This document shows, one piece after another, positions 7,078 through 15,030 of a stretch of DNA of 22,927 nucleotides. The notes below the pieces were generated by a model. It was not told where the DNA came from. It saw only the letters and a program-made list of their open reading frames with translations, and searched no databases. The stretch's first letter is position 1. Every line of letters starts with the position of its first letter. Both the position numbers and the translations under genes were made by a program. Source of the stretch: JBQLZQ01 sp052168355 (GTDB lineage Bacteria > Pseudomonadota > Alphaproteobacteria > DSM-16000 > Inquilinaceae); the NCBI GenBank assembly GCA_052168355.1, contig JBQLZQ010000055.1:1-22927 (forward strand), given 5' to 3'.

Positions 7078-8117
7078 GACCGGCCGCGCCGACTGGCCGC
7101 CAGGCTGACCCGCGGGTCGAGAAACCCGTAGATGAGGTCGATGACGATGTTCATCGCCACGACCAGAAGCGTCCCGGCCAGCAGGATCCCGGCCAGCAGC
7201 GGCAGGTCGCGCTGGGTCACCGCCTCGAAGGCCACGGATCCCAGGCCGGGAATGGAGAACACGGTCTCGATCACCACCGAGCCGCCCAGCAGCGTGCCCG
7301 ACTGCAATCCGATCATCGTCACCACCGGCAGCAGCGCCGGCAGCGCCATGTGTCGCAGGGCCACGCGGCGGCGGGACAGGCCGCGGGCCCGCGCCGCCGC
7401 CACCCATCCGCTGGACGCGGCCTCGATCATCGCGCCCCGCATCAGCCGGACGTAAAGGGCGAGGTAGGTGAGCGCCAGGGTGACCACCGGCAGCACCAGA
7501 TGGCGGGCGACGTCCAACACCGTGCCCGCGGGCCCCAGCTCGGCGTCCAGGGTCGAGATGCCGCCGATGGGCAGCCAGCGCAGCCGCACCGCGAACAGGA
7601 TGAGTCCCAGCAGGCCCAGCCAGAACCCCGGCATGGCGTTGAGCACCAGGGCAATGACGGTGATCACCCCGTCGGCCAGCCGGCCCCGGCGCAACGCGGC
7701 GATCCCGCCCAGCAACACGCCCATCGACGACGACAGCAGGATCGCAGAAACCATCATCAGCAGGGTGTTGGGCAACCGTTCCAGGATCACCGCGCCGACA
7801 TCGCGGGAGAAGGCTACGGAATACCCCAGATCGAAGCCGGCCAGACGGACAAGATAGGTCAAAAACCGCGTTCCCACCGTATCGCCCAGGCCATATCGCT
7901 CCCGAAGATCGGCGGCGAACCCCGCGTCACCGGCGCCGATGCCGGCCAGATAGGCATCCACCGCGTCGCCCTCGGCCAGCTCCAGCAGACCGAAGATCCC
8001 CACCGCCACCAGCGCCAGCACCGGCACCGCCTGCACCGCGCGGCGCCCCAGAAACCGCAGAAGGCGAACCGCCCCGGGGGGCGGCCCGCCTTCGGTGGCC
8101 GATGGATCGGCCGTCAC
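7074..8117 (-). CDS. ABC transporter permease, DppB/OppB type
   Basis: 347-residue inner-membrane permease of the peptide-type ABC importer family. The first membrane segment (about residues 28-50) is followed by the usual periplasmic region, with LRERYGLGD and FDLGYSVAFSRDV, then five more helices. The cytoplasmic EAA loop is near AARARGLSRRRVALRHMALPALLPVV and the C-terminus is DLIYGFLDPRVS. The GTG start at 8117 overlaps the stop of the binding-protein gene as GTGA; no ATG fits, and the open frame to 8435 is a shadow of that gene. It forms the translocation pore with the DppC-type permease encoded just downstream. Confidence 0.9.
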   Translation of the reverse strand: MTADPSATEGGPPPGAVRLLRFLGRRAVQAVPVLALVAVGIFGLLELAEGDAVDAYLAGIGAGDAGFAADLRERYGLGDTVGTRFLTYLVRLAGFDLGYSVAFSRDVGAVILERLPNTLLMMVSAILLSSSMGVLLGGIAALRRGRLADGVITVIALVLNAMPGFWLGLLGLILFAVRLRWLPIGGISTLDAELGPAGTVLDVARHLVLPVVTLALTYLALYVRLMRGAMIEAASSGWVAAARARGLSRRRVALRHMALPALLPVVTMIGLQSGTLLGGSVVIETVFSIPGLGSVAFEAVTQRDLPLLAGILLAGTLLVVAMNIVIDLIYGFLDPRVSLAASRRGRS

Positions 8118-9742
8118 CGGTCGGTGGCGATCCAGGTGTCGGCCCAGCCGGACGTGGCCCAGCGCGGGTTGTTGGCAACGTTCATCACCTCGTCCCGGGC
8201 CACGGTGATGAAGGTGAAGTGGGTGAGGAACAGGATCGGCAGATCCTCCACCGCCTGCCGCTGAAATTCGTGGTAGACGGCGATCCGCGCGTCGGGGTCC
8301 AGGGTCGTCTGGCCACGGGCGATGATGGCGTTCATGGCCTCGCTGTCGTAGCCGTACTGGTTGGCGAAAGGCACGCCCGGCTCCAGCCCGCCCTGGTAGA
8401 GGATGGTGGTCGATATGGCGGGATCGTTGCGCCACACCGGCGAGCCGATGGCCAGGTCGAAATCGTGATCGGTGTAGACTGCCTTGATGTGTCCGCCGGG
8501 GTCGGCGGTCACGATCTCCACATCGATCCCGATCTTGCCGAGGGCTTGACGGACATAGTCCCCGGTGGCGCGGGTCTGCTCGAACCAGGGCGCGGGACGC
8601 AGCCGCAGGCTGAAGCGGGTGCCGTTGTCGCCGGCCGGATAGCCCGCCTCGTCCAGCAGCTGGGCGGCCTTGTCCAGGTCGAAGGGATAGGTGATGACGT
8701 CGGACGTGTAGAAATCCCCGGCCGTCGGCGGCACCGGCCCGGTGGCCGCTGTGGCATAGCCGAGAAACACCACGTCGACCAGGAAGTCCTTGTCGATGGC
8801 GTGGGCCATGGCCTGGCGGACCAGCGGGTTGGACAGTTCCTCGCGCCGGCTGTTGATCTCCAGCGTGATGTTGTAGGTGATCCCCTCATAGCCACCGGGA
8901 ATGACCGATATGCCGTCGATGGCGTCGAGCCGTTCCAGGTCGGTCAGCGGCACGGCCGAGAAGGCGGTGAGCTGGATGTCGCCGGTCTCCAGCGCCGCGG
9001 CCTTGGCGCCGGCATCGGGCAGAACCCGATAGATGATCTGATCCAGATAGGGCTGATCCTCTGCCCAATAGGTCTCGTTCCTGACAAGGCGGTAATATTC
9101 GCCGGGCTTGTGCTCGCCGAAGACAAAGGGACCGGTGCCCACCGGCGCGGCATTGTAGGCGCCTTCGGCCAAATCCGTGCCTTCCAGCAGGTGCTTGGGC
9201 AGCACCGAGGTGACCGCCGGCAGGGCGTTTTCGATCAACTGGCCGGGCGTGGGTTCGGAAAAGCGGAACACGGCGGTCAGATCGTCCGGCGTTTCCACCG
9301 CCTCCAGATTGGCGAAGATGATCCGGCCGATGTTCTGCAGGGGCTTCCACACCTCCATGGCCGAGAACGCCACATCGGCGGAGGTGAAGGGCGTGCCGTC
9401 GGACCAGGTCACGCCGTCCCGCAGGGTGACGGTAAAGGACAGCCCGTCGTCCGACGCCTCCCAGCCGGTCGCCAGCAAGGGCCGCAGACCGGTCCCGTAG
9501 TCCATTTCGGCCAGCGGCTCGACGATTTTGCTGGAGACGTAGAAGACGCCGTTCGAGGCGACGATGGCGGGGTTGAGGCTGCGCGGCTCGGTATCGGCGG
9601 CGACGGTCAAGGTGCCGCCGGTCACGGGCTCCTGCGCCGGGGCGAGAGCGGGGCTCGACAGCGCCGCCGCGACCCCCGCCACACCGGCAACCAGCGCCAT
9701 CCGGCCTGGCGCGTTCATACCAAATCTTGGGGACTTCTTCAT
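8114..9742 (-). CDS. Periplasmic substrate-binding protein, family 5 (peptide ABC importer)
   Basis: 542-residue solute-binding protein of family 5 (SBP_bac_5), first gene of its operon, delivering substrate to the permeases encoded downstream. An N-terminal signal peptide is visible: basic start MKKSPR, hydrophobic core at about residues 15-33, cleavage likely near ALAPAQ. Family features follow: a PRSLNPA segment, LATGWEASDDGLSFTVTLRDGVTWSDG, the SADV motif, PVGTGPF near residue 190, and NPLVRQAMAHAIDKD in the second lobe. ATG 9742 has AGGA upstream and starts the signal peptide; the frame open to 9934 is unlikely coding. The substrate could be peptides, glutathione, opines or other oligomers. 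It is not closely DppA-like, unlike the protein encoded at 15027-16619. Confidence 0.9.
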   Translation of the reverse strand: MKKSPRFGMNAPGRMALVAGVAGVAAALSSPALAPAQEPVTGGTLTVAADTEPRSLNPAIVASNGVFYVSSKIVEPLAEMDYGTGLRPLLATGWEASDDGLSFTVTLRDGVTWSDGTPFTSADVAFSAMEVWKPLQNIGRIIFANLEAVETPDDLTAVFRFSEPTPGQLIENALPAVTSVLPKHLLEGTDLAEGAYNAAPVGTGPFVFGEHKPGEYYRLVRNETYWAEDQPYLDQIIYRVLPDAGAKAAALETGDIQLTAFSAVPLTDLERLDAIDGISVIPGGYEGITYNITLEINSRREELSNPLVRQAMAHAIDKDFLVDVVFLGYATAATGPVPPTAGDFYTSDVITYPFDLDKAAQLLDEAGYPAGDNGTRFSLRLRPAPWFEQTRATGDYVRQALGKIGIDVEIVTADPGGHIKAVYTDHDFDLAIGSPVWRNDPAISTTILYQGGLEPGVPFANQYGYDSEAMNAIIARGQTTLDPDARIAVYHEFQRQAVEDLPILFLTHFTFITVARDEVMNVANNPRWATSGWADTWIATDR

Positions 9743-10029
9743 GATCCTATTCCTTCCGTCGGTGGGTCGGGCGCTCTGTCGCGCCGGGCATGGCCGCTCT
9801 TGAAACAAATACCGGCATCGCCGTCCTGGCCCTAAAGCTGACCCTGACGCCGCCCGCGGATCGCTTTTGAGAAACGTTGGAACGGTTCTAAGGGTAAGTT
9901 TCGCGGCCGTTGGGCCGGCGGTCAAGGCCGACATGGCGGCGGAAGGCCCACATCAACGACCGCGCGACATTGGGCAACGGTCTTGGGTGTCCCTCACGGT
10001 CGGGAGCCGTGTTCAGTACCCCTCACCGG
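9743..10029. other. Intergenic region between the two ABC operons
   Basis: This 287-base gap separates the stop of dppF from the start of the first operon's binding-protein gene. A weak hairpin, CACGG (9995-9999) against CCGTG (10007-10011), lies 20 bases past the dppF stop without a T-run. A TTGACC box on the - strand (9920-9925) could be a -35 element for the downstream operon, but I see no convincing -10 at the right distance. No gene is supported here. Confidence 0.4.
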
Positions 10030-10983
10030 TCATTCCGGGAAGAAGCAGGCAGCGCGGTGCTCACCCGTCCCCAGCGTTGGCCGATCGGCCCGGCAGACGT
10101 CTTGGGCCTTCCAGCAGCGCGGCGCGAAGGGACAGCCGGGCAGATCGTCCAGGGGCGACGGAAGCTCGCCCTCCAGCTTGATCCGAACCTTGGATGCCTC
10201 CGGGTCGGCGCGCGGCGTGGCCGACAGCAGGGCCTTGGTATAGGGGTGGCGCGGGGCGGCGAAAACAGCGTCCTTCGGCCCGGTTTCGACCGCGCGGCCC
10301 AGATACATGACGATCACGTCGTCGGCGATGTGCCGGACCACCGACAGATCGTGGGAGATGAAGAGGTAAGCGAGATCCAAACGCTCCTGCAGCGCCATCA
10401 GCAGGTTCAGGATCTGGCTTTGGATCGACACGTCCAGGGCCGACACGGGCTCGTCGAGCACCAGAACGGCCGGGTCCAGCATCAGCGCCCGGGCAATGGC
10501 GATCCGCTGGCGCTGCCCACCCGAGAACATGTGCGGGTATCGGTCGAAATGCTCGGGCCGCAGGCCGACGAGCTGCAGCATTTCACGCGCCCTGTCCTGG
10601 CGCTCTCCCGCGGACATCGCCGGGCGGTTGATCTTCAACGGCTCCTGCAGGATGGACCCGACCCGCTGGCGCGGGTTGAGAGAGCCATAGGGGTCCTGGA
10701 ACACGATCTGGACCGAGGTGCGCAACCCGGACCAGGCGTCCTGGGTGGCCACCGTCCCGTTGATGGTCAGGGTGCCTTCCGTCGGCGGCTCGATCAGGGT
10801 GATCAGCCGGGCCAGCGTCGACTTTCCACACCCCGATTCCCCGACCACCGCCAGGGTCTTGCCGGGCGACAGCGTAAAATCGACGTGCGACAGGGCCCGC
10901 AAAACGCGCCGCCGGCCGAACATCCCTTCCTTGATCGGATAGTGACGGCTCAGCCCGTCGGCGACGACCACCGGTTCGGTCAC
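10030..10983 (-). CDS. dppF: Dipeptide ABC transporter ATP-binding protein DppF
   Basis: 317-residue ATPase of the dipeptide importer, pairing with DppD at the inner membrane. Walker A GESGCGKS at 48-55, Q-loop in VFQDPYGSLNP, signature FSGGQRQR, Walker B VLVLDEPVSALD and switch SHD are all present. The C-terminus carries the oligopeptide/dipeptide (oligo_HPY) extension with GCPFAPRC and further cysteines. The GTG start at 10983 overlaps the dppD stop as GTGA; upstream in-frame sequence is a shadow of dppD. It is the last gene of the dppA-peptidase-dppBCDF operon. Confidence 0.92.
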   Translation of the reverse strand: MTEPVVVADGLSRHYPIKEGMFGRRRVLRALSHVDFTLSPGKTLAVVGESGCGKSTLARLITLIEPPTEGTLTINGTVATQDAWSGLRTSVQIVFQDPYGSLNPRQRVGSILQEPLKINRPAMSAGERQDRAREMLQLVGLRPEHFDRYPHMFSGGQRQRIAIARALMLDPAVLVLDEPVSALDVSIQSQILNLLMALQERLDLAYLFISHDLSVVRHIADDVIVMYLGRAVETGPKDAVFAAPRHPYTKALLSATPRADPEASKVRIKLEGELPSPLDDLPGCPFAPRCWKAQDVCRADRPTLGTGEHRAACFFPE

Positions 10984-11957
10984 GACGCGATCCTGCGGTC
11001 GGCGTTCAGCGGATAGTGGCAGCGCGCCCACCCCAGATCGGCGGCGCACGGGTCCGGCGGCTGGGCGTGGCAGCGCCTGTCGGCATGGTCGCAGCGCGGC
11101 GCGAACAGGCAGCCGTCGGGGCGGTCGAACAATCCGGGGACCATGCCGGGAATGGTCGGCAGCAGCTTTTCGGTCGCCCGTTCCGGCAGCGCGCTCAGCA
11201 GGGCGGCGGTATAGGGGTGATGGGGGGTGCGGAACAGGTCGCGCACCGGCTGCTCCTCCACCTTCTGGCCGGCGTAGTGGACACTCACCCGCTCCGCCGT
11301 TTCGGCCACCACGCCCATGTCGTGGGTGATCAGCACCAGGGCCATGCCGGTGTCGTCCCGCAGCCTGGTCAGGAGATCGAGGATCTGGGCCTGAATGGTC
11401 ACGTCGAGCGCCGTGGTCGGTTCGTCGGCGATCAGCAGCTTCGGCCCGCAGGCGATGGCCATGGCGATCATCACCCGCTGGTTCATGCCGCCCGAAAGCT
11501 GATGGGGAAAGGCGTTCAGCCGCCGTTCCGGGGCGGCGATGCCCACCTCCTCCAGCAACTCCACCGCGCGGGCGTTGCGGGCGGCGCGGTCCAGGCCCAG
11601 ATGCTGGCGCAGCACCTCCTTGATCTGGAACCCGACCGTAAAGCACGGGTTCAGCGACGACATCGGCTCCTGAAAGATCATCGCCATGTCCTTGCCGACG
11701 ATCCGCCGCCGGGCGCGCGGCGACAGGGCCCGCAAATCCTGGCCGCCAAACGACATCACATCGGCGGTGACGTCGGCGGTCCAGGGCAGCACGCCCATCA
11801 GCGCCAGCATCGATACGGACTTGCCCGATCCGCTTTCGCCGACGATGGCCAGGGTCTCGCCGGTGTCGATCGACAGATCCACGCCGTCGACCGCCCGGAA
11901 CCGCCCCGAGGACGTGGCGAACTCGACCGACAGGTTGCGGATGGTCAGCAGGCTCAT
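10980..11957 (-). CDS. dppD: Dipeptide ABC transporter ATP-binding protein DppD
   Basis: 325-residue ATPase subunit of the dipeptide importer. Walker A GESGSGKS at 40-47, Q-loop FQEPMSSLNP at 95-104, signature LSGGMNQR at 154-161, Walker B LLIADEP at 174-180, switch THD at 211-213. The C-terminal oligo_HPY region has C283, C289, C296 and C304, the spacing reported in some DppD proteins to hold a [4Fe-4S] cluster, with C313 beyond. The start is an ATG three bases after the dppC stop, and the stop overlaps dppF. Dipeptide as substrate is inferred from the DppA-like binding protein of the operon. Confidence 0.93.
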   Translation of the reverse strand: MSLLTIRNLSVEFATSSGRFRAVDGVDLSIDTGETLAIVGESGSGKSVSMLALMGVLPWTADVTADVMSFGGQDLRALSPRARRRIVGKDMAMIFQEPMSSLNPCFTVGFQIKEVLRQHLGLDRAARNARAVELLEEVGIAAPERRLNAFPHQLSGGMNQRVMIAMAIACGPKLLIADEPTTALDVTIQAQILDLLTRLRDDTGMALVLITHDMGVVAETAERVSVHYAGQKVEEQPVRDLFRTPHHPYTAALLSALPERATEKLLPTIPGMVPGLFDRPDGCLFAPRCDHADRRCHAQPPDPCAADLGWARCHYPLNADRRIAS

Positions 11958-11960
11958 TCG

Positions 11961-12857
11961 TCAGCTCCGCTTCAGCTTCGGGTCCAGCGCGTCGCGCAGC
12001 CCGTCGCCCATCAGGTTGATGGCCAGCACCGTCACCAGGATCGCCAGGCCCGGGAAGGTCACCACCCACCACGCGCGCAGGATGAATTCGCGCGCCTCGG
12101 CCAGCATGGTTCCCCATTCGGGTGTCGGCGGCTGGGCCCCCATGCCGAGGAATCCGAGCGCGGCGGCATCCAGGATCGCGGTCGAAAACGACAGGGCCGC
12201 CTGGACGATGATCGGCCCCAGGCAGTTGGGCAGCACGGTCACGAACATCAGCCGCGGCAGCCGGGCGCCGGCGACCCTGGCCGACGTCACGTAGTCCTTC
12301 TGCAACTCGCCCATCACCGACGCGCGGGTCAGGCGCACATAGTGGGGTTGCAGCACAATGGCGATGGCGATCATCGCGTTGGTCAGGGACGGGCCGAGGA
12401 TCGCCACCAGAACCAAGGCCAGCAGCAGCGACGGAAAGGCCAGGATCACGTCCATGATCCGCATGATGATGGTATCGGCCCATTTCGGCGCGAACCCGGC
12501 CAGCAGCCCGATGATGATGCCGCCGGACGCGGCGACGGCGACGACCACGATGCCGACGAAAAACGAATAGCGGGCGCCGTTCAGAAGCCGGGAAAGCATG
12601 TCGCGGCCCAGGGGATCGGTGCCCAGCGGAAAGGCCCAGGTGCCGCCCTCCTGCCAGACCGGCGGCTGCAACGCGCTGTCGCGGAACTGCACGGTGGGAT
12701 CGTAGGGCGCGATCACCGGCGCCAGGGCGGCAACCAGAACGAACGCGGCGAACACCCAAAGGCCGAAGACCGCGCCCCGGTTCTCGCTGAAATAGAACCA
12801 GAATTCGCGCAGGCGACCGGGACGCGGCTGATCGGGAACCGTAACGTCGACCATCAT
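11961..12857 (-). CDS. dppC: Dipeptide ABC transporter permease DppC
   Basis: 298-residue inner-membrane permease. The first helix (about 30-50) is followed by IAPYDPT, the conserved GTDPLGRDMLSRLLNGARYS segment near residues 79-98, and five more membrane helices, with the EAA loop in SARVAGARLPRLMFVTVLPN. The protein ends GDGLRDALDPKLKRS, usual for the family. Two adjacent ATGs (12857 and 12854) are possible; the first overlaps the dppB stop as ATGA and is chosen. It lies between dppB and dppD. Confidence 0.92.
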   Translation of the reverse strand: MMVDVTVPDQPRPGRLREFWFYFSENRGAVFGLWVFAAFVLVAALAPVIAPYDPTVQFRDSALQPPVWQEGGTWAFPLGTDPLGRDMLSRLLNGARYSFFVGIVVVAVAASGGIIIGLLAGFAPKWADTIIMRIMDVILAFPSLLLALVLVAILGPSLTNAMIAIAIVLQPHYVRLTRASVMGELQKDYVTSARVAGARLPRLMFVTVLPNCLGPIIVQAALSFSTAILDAAALGFLGMGAQPPTPEWGTMLAEAREFILRAWWVVTFPGLAILVTVLAINLMGDGLRDALDPKLKRS

Positions 12858-13861
12858 CGCTTACTGATCTTGGGGTTGATGAGGCCGTACAGCACGTCGA
12901 CGGTCAGGTTCACCACCATGACCATGACGGCGATCAGCAGCAGACCGCCCTGCACCACCGGGTAATCGCGCCGGAAGATACTGTCGACCATCCACTTGCC
13001 GATGCCCGGCCAGCTGAAGATCGTTTCGGTCAGGATCGCGCCGGCCAGCAGGGTTCCCACCGACAGGCCGATCACCGTGATGACCGGGATCAACGCGTTG
13101 CGCAGGGCGTGTATGCCGTTGACCCGACCCGGCGGCATGCCCTTGGCGCGGGCGGTGCGGATATAGTCCTCGCCCAGCACCTCGATCATGGCCGACCGGG
13201 TCTGCCGCGCGATCACCGCCAGCGGAATGGTGCCCAGCACGACGATCGGCAGGATCAAATGCCGCGCCGCCGACCGGAACGCGCCGTCCTGACCGGACAG
13301 CAGGCTGTCGATCAGCATAAAGCCGGTGACCTGATCGAAATAGTACAGAAGGTCGATCCGCCCCGACACCGGGGTCCAGGCCAGATTGCCCGAAAAGACG
13401 ATGATCAGCAGCAGGGCCCACCAGAAGATCGGCATCGAATAGCCGATCAGCGCTGTGGACATCAGCATCCGGTCGAACAGCCGGCCGCGATTGACCGCGG
13501 CGATGATCCCCGCCGGCAGCCCCAGCACCACCGCGAAGATCATCGCCCCGATCGACAGTTCCAGCGTTGCCGGGAACAGCGCGAAGAATTCGTCCCAGAC
13601 CGGTCGCTTGGTGACGAAGGACTGGCCGAGGTCGCCTTGCACGACACCGGTGAGATAGGTCCAGTATTGCTGCAGCAGCGGCTTGTCGAACCCGTATTGC
13701 GCCACCAGTTCGGCATAGCGCTCGGCGGTCATGCCGCGCTCGCCGGCCATGACGATGATGGGATCGCCCGGCAGCACCCGGATGAACCCGAACGAGATCA
13801 GCGTGACCCCCAGGAAGGTCGGCAGGAAGGTCGTGAGACGGGCCAGAAAATACCGGAACAT
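12854..13861 (-). CDS. dppB: Dipeptide ABC transporter permease DppB
   Basis: 335-residue inner-membrane permease of the dipeptide importer. It starts MFRYFLARL with the first helix directly after, followed by VLPGDPI, the periplasmic segment with YGFDKPLLQQYWTYLTGV and GDLGQSF, and five more helices. The EAA loop is TARAKGMPPGRVNGIHALRNALIPVI and the C-terminus DVLYGLINPKI. The ATG at 13861 shares one base with the stop of the M24 peptidase gene (TGATG); the frame open to 13912 is a shadow of that gene. Tight coupling places the peptidase firmly in the operon. Confidence 0.93.
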   Translation of the reverse strand: MFRYFLARLTTFLPTFLGVTLISFGFIRVLPGDPIIVMAGERGMTAERYAELVAQYGFDKPLLQQYWTYLTGVVQGDLGQSFVTKRPVWDEFFALFPATLELSIGAMIFAVVLGLPAGIIAAVNRGRLFDRMLMSTALIGYSMPIFWWALLLIIVFSGNLAWTPVSGRIDLLYYFDQVTGFMLIDSLLSGQDGAFRSAARHLILPIVVLGTIPLAVIARQTRSAMIEVLGEDYIRTARAKGMPPGRVNGIHALRNALIPVITVIGLSVGTLLAGAILTETIFSWPGIGKWMVDSIFRRDYPVVQGGLLLIAVMVMVVNLTVDVLYGLINPKISKR

Positions 13862-15030
13862 CAGCGCGCCACCACCATCAGGTCCTTTGGGAACGCGGTC
13901 AGTGACCGGCAACCGTCGTCGGTGACCAGCACATCGTCCTCGATCCGCACGCCGAAACTCCCGATCTCGTAGAGCCCCGGCTCGTTGGTGAAGACCATAC
14001 CGGGGTGCATCTCCTGAGTGTTGCCGCGCATGATGTACGGCGCTTCGTGCACGTCCCGGCCCAGGCCGTGGCCGGTCTTGGTGCGGATCCGGTCGGCGTA
14101 GGGCGAGGCCTCGAGCACGCCGGTCACCGCGTCGTCGATGGCGTGGGCGGTGACGCCCGGCCCGGCGACGTCGAACCCCCGCAGATTGGCGCGCAGCACG
14201 GTATCGTACACGGATTGCGCCTCGTCGTCGGCATGGCCGACGAACACGGTCCGGGTGATGTCGGCGGCGAAGCCATGCTTGCGCGCCCCGAAATCGAGCA
14301 GCAGCGCGTCGCCCGCACGGATCGCGTGGTCGTCCCGCGCCTTGGCGTGGGGCCGGGCCGATCCGTCGCCGGCCGCAACGATGGGGGCAAAGGCCAGATC
14401 CTCCGCCCCTTCGGCGAAAAGCGCCTGGATCAGCATCTGCTCGACCTGGGTTTCGGTCTGGCCGACGCGCACCCGCTCCAGCACCCGGGCAAGGGCGCGT
14501 TCGGAAATGTCGATGGCGGCCTTGATCGCGCCGATGTCGGTTGCTGTCTTGATGATGCGCAGGCCCGAAATGGCGGCCTCGCCATCGACGATCCGCAGGC
14601 CGGGATACGCCGTCGCGAGGGCATGATGCACGAACACCCGCATCACCTGCCCTTCGACGGCCAGGGCACCCAGCGGCAGATGCGCGGCCAGGATTTCAAA
14701 CGCCGGCTGGTAGCCGTCCTGATCGCGCCAGTCGAAGACCGCGCCCTCGAACCCCACCAGGTCCCAGGACCGCAGTTCAAGGTTGGGGACGATGGCCGCC
14801 GGATCGCCGGTCGCCGGGATCACCGCCAGGAACGGCCGTTCGTGACTCATGAACGGGTGCCCGAAGGCGCGGGTGAAGTTCGGTCCCGGCACCAGGGCCA
14901 CGGCGTCGACGCCAAGACCGCGCGCGACCTGGCGGTAGTCTTCAAGGTGATCCGTGTGTCTCAAAGGGGCTCTGAGATCCCAGAAGGCGGTGTCCGGGGC
15001 GGCCGGGGCCGCCCCGGACATTCGGCTCAT
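13861..15030 (-). CDS. M24 family metallopeptidase (Xaa-Pro dipeptidase/aminopeptidase-like)
   Basis: 389-residue cytoplasmic M24 (pita-bread fold) peptidase. An N-terminal creatinase-like domain spans about residues 20-155 and the catalytic domain 160-389. The metal ligands are complete: D246 (LLLDFGA), D257 (ADITRT), H321 (TGHGLGRDVHE), E350 (NEPGLY) and E364 (VRIEDD); H228 in ARPHA fits the substrate-binding histidine. Members cleave bonds next to proline, as Xaa-Pro dipeptidases or aminopeptidases. The start at 15030 overlaps the dppA stop as ATGA; a second ATG is three codons later. It sits between dppA and dppB, so it is probably made together with the transporter and would split imported dipeptides, perhaps proline-containing ones. 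Exact specificity is not readable. Confidence 0.9.
   Translation of the reverse strand: MSRMSGAAPAAPDTAFWDLRAPLRHTDHLEDYRQVARGLGVDAVALVPGPNFTRAFGHPFMSHERPFLAVIPATGDPAAIVPNLELRSWDLVGFEGAVFDWRDQDGYQPAFEILAAHLPLGALAVEGQVMRVFVHHALATAYPGLRIVDGEAAISGLRIIKTATDIGAIKAAIDISERALARVLERVRVGQTETQVEQMLIQALFAEGAEDLAFAPIVAAGDGSARPHAKARDDHAIRAGDALLLDFGARKHGFAADITRTVFVGHADDEAQSVYDTVLRANLRGFDVAGPGVTAHAIDDAVTGVLEASPYADRIRTKTGHGLGRDVHEAPYIMRGNTQEMHPGMVFTNEPGLYEIGSFGVRIEDDVLVTDDGCRSLTAFPKDLMVVAR

Noticed and set aside
8102..9835. 577-codon open frame on +
   Set aside because: Antisense to the binding-protein gene, with no recognisable motif or ribosome binding site.
9995..10011. Hairpin after dppF as intrinsic terminator
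   Set aside because: Only five base pairs and no T-run; mentioned in the gap entry but not called as a terminator.
10984..12759. Upstream extension of dppF as one 909-residue protein
   Set aside because: The extra part is an out-of-frame reading of dppC and dppD; the GTG at 10983 with the GTGA overlap is the natural start.
11016..12965. 649-codon open frame on +
   Set aside because: Antisense to dppD and dppC; low-complexity His/Gln/Arg-rich translation.
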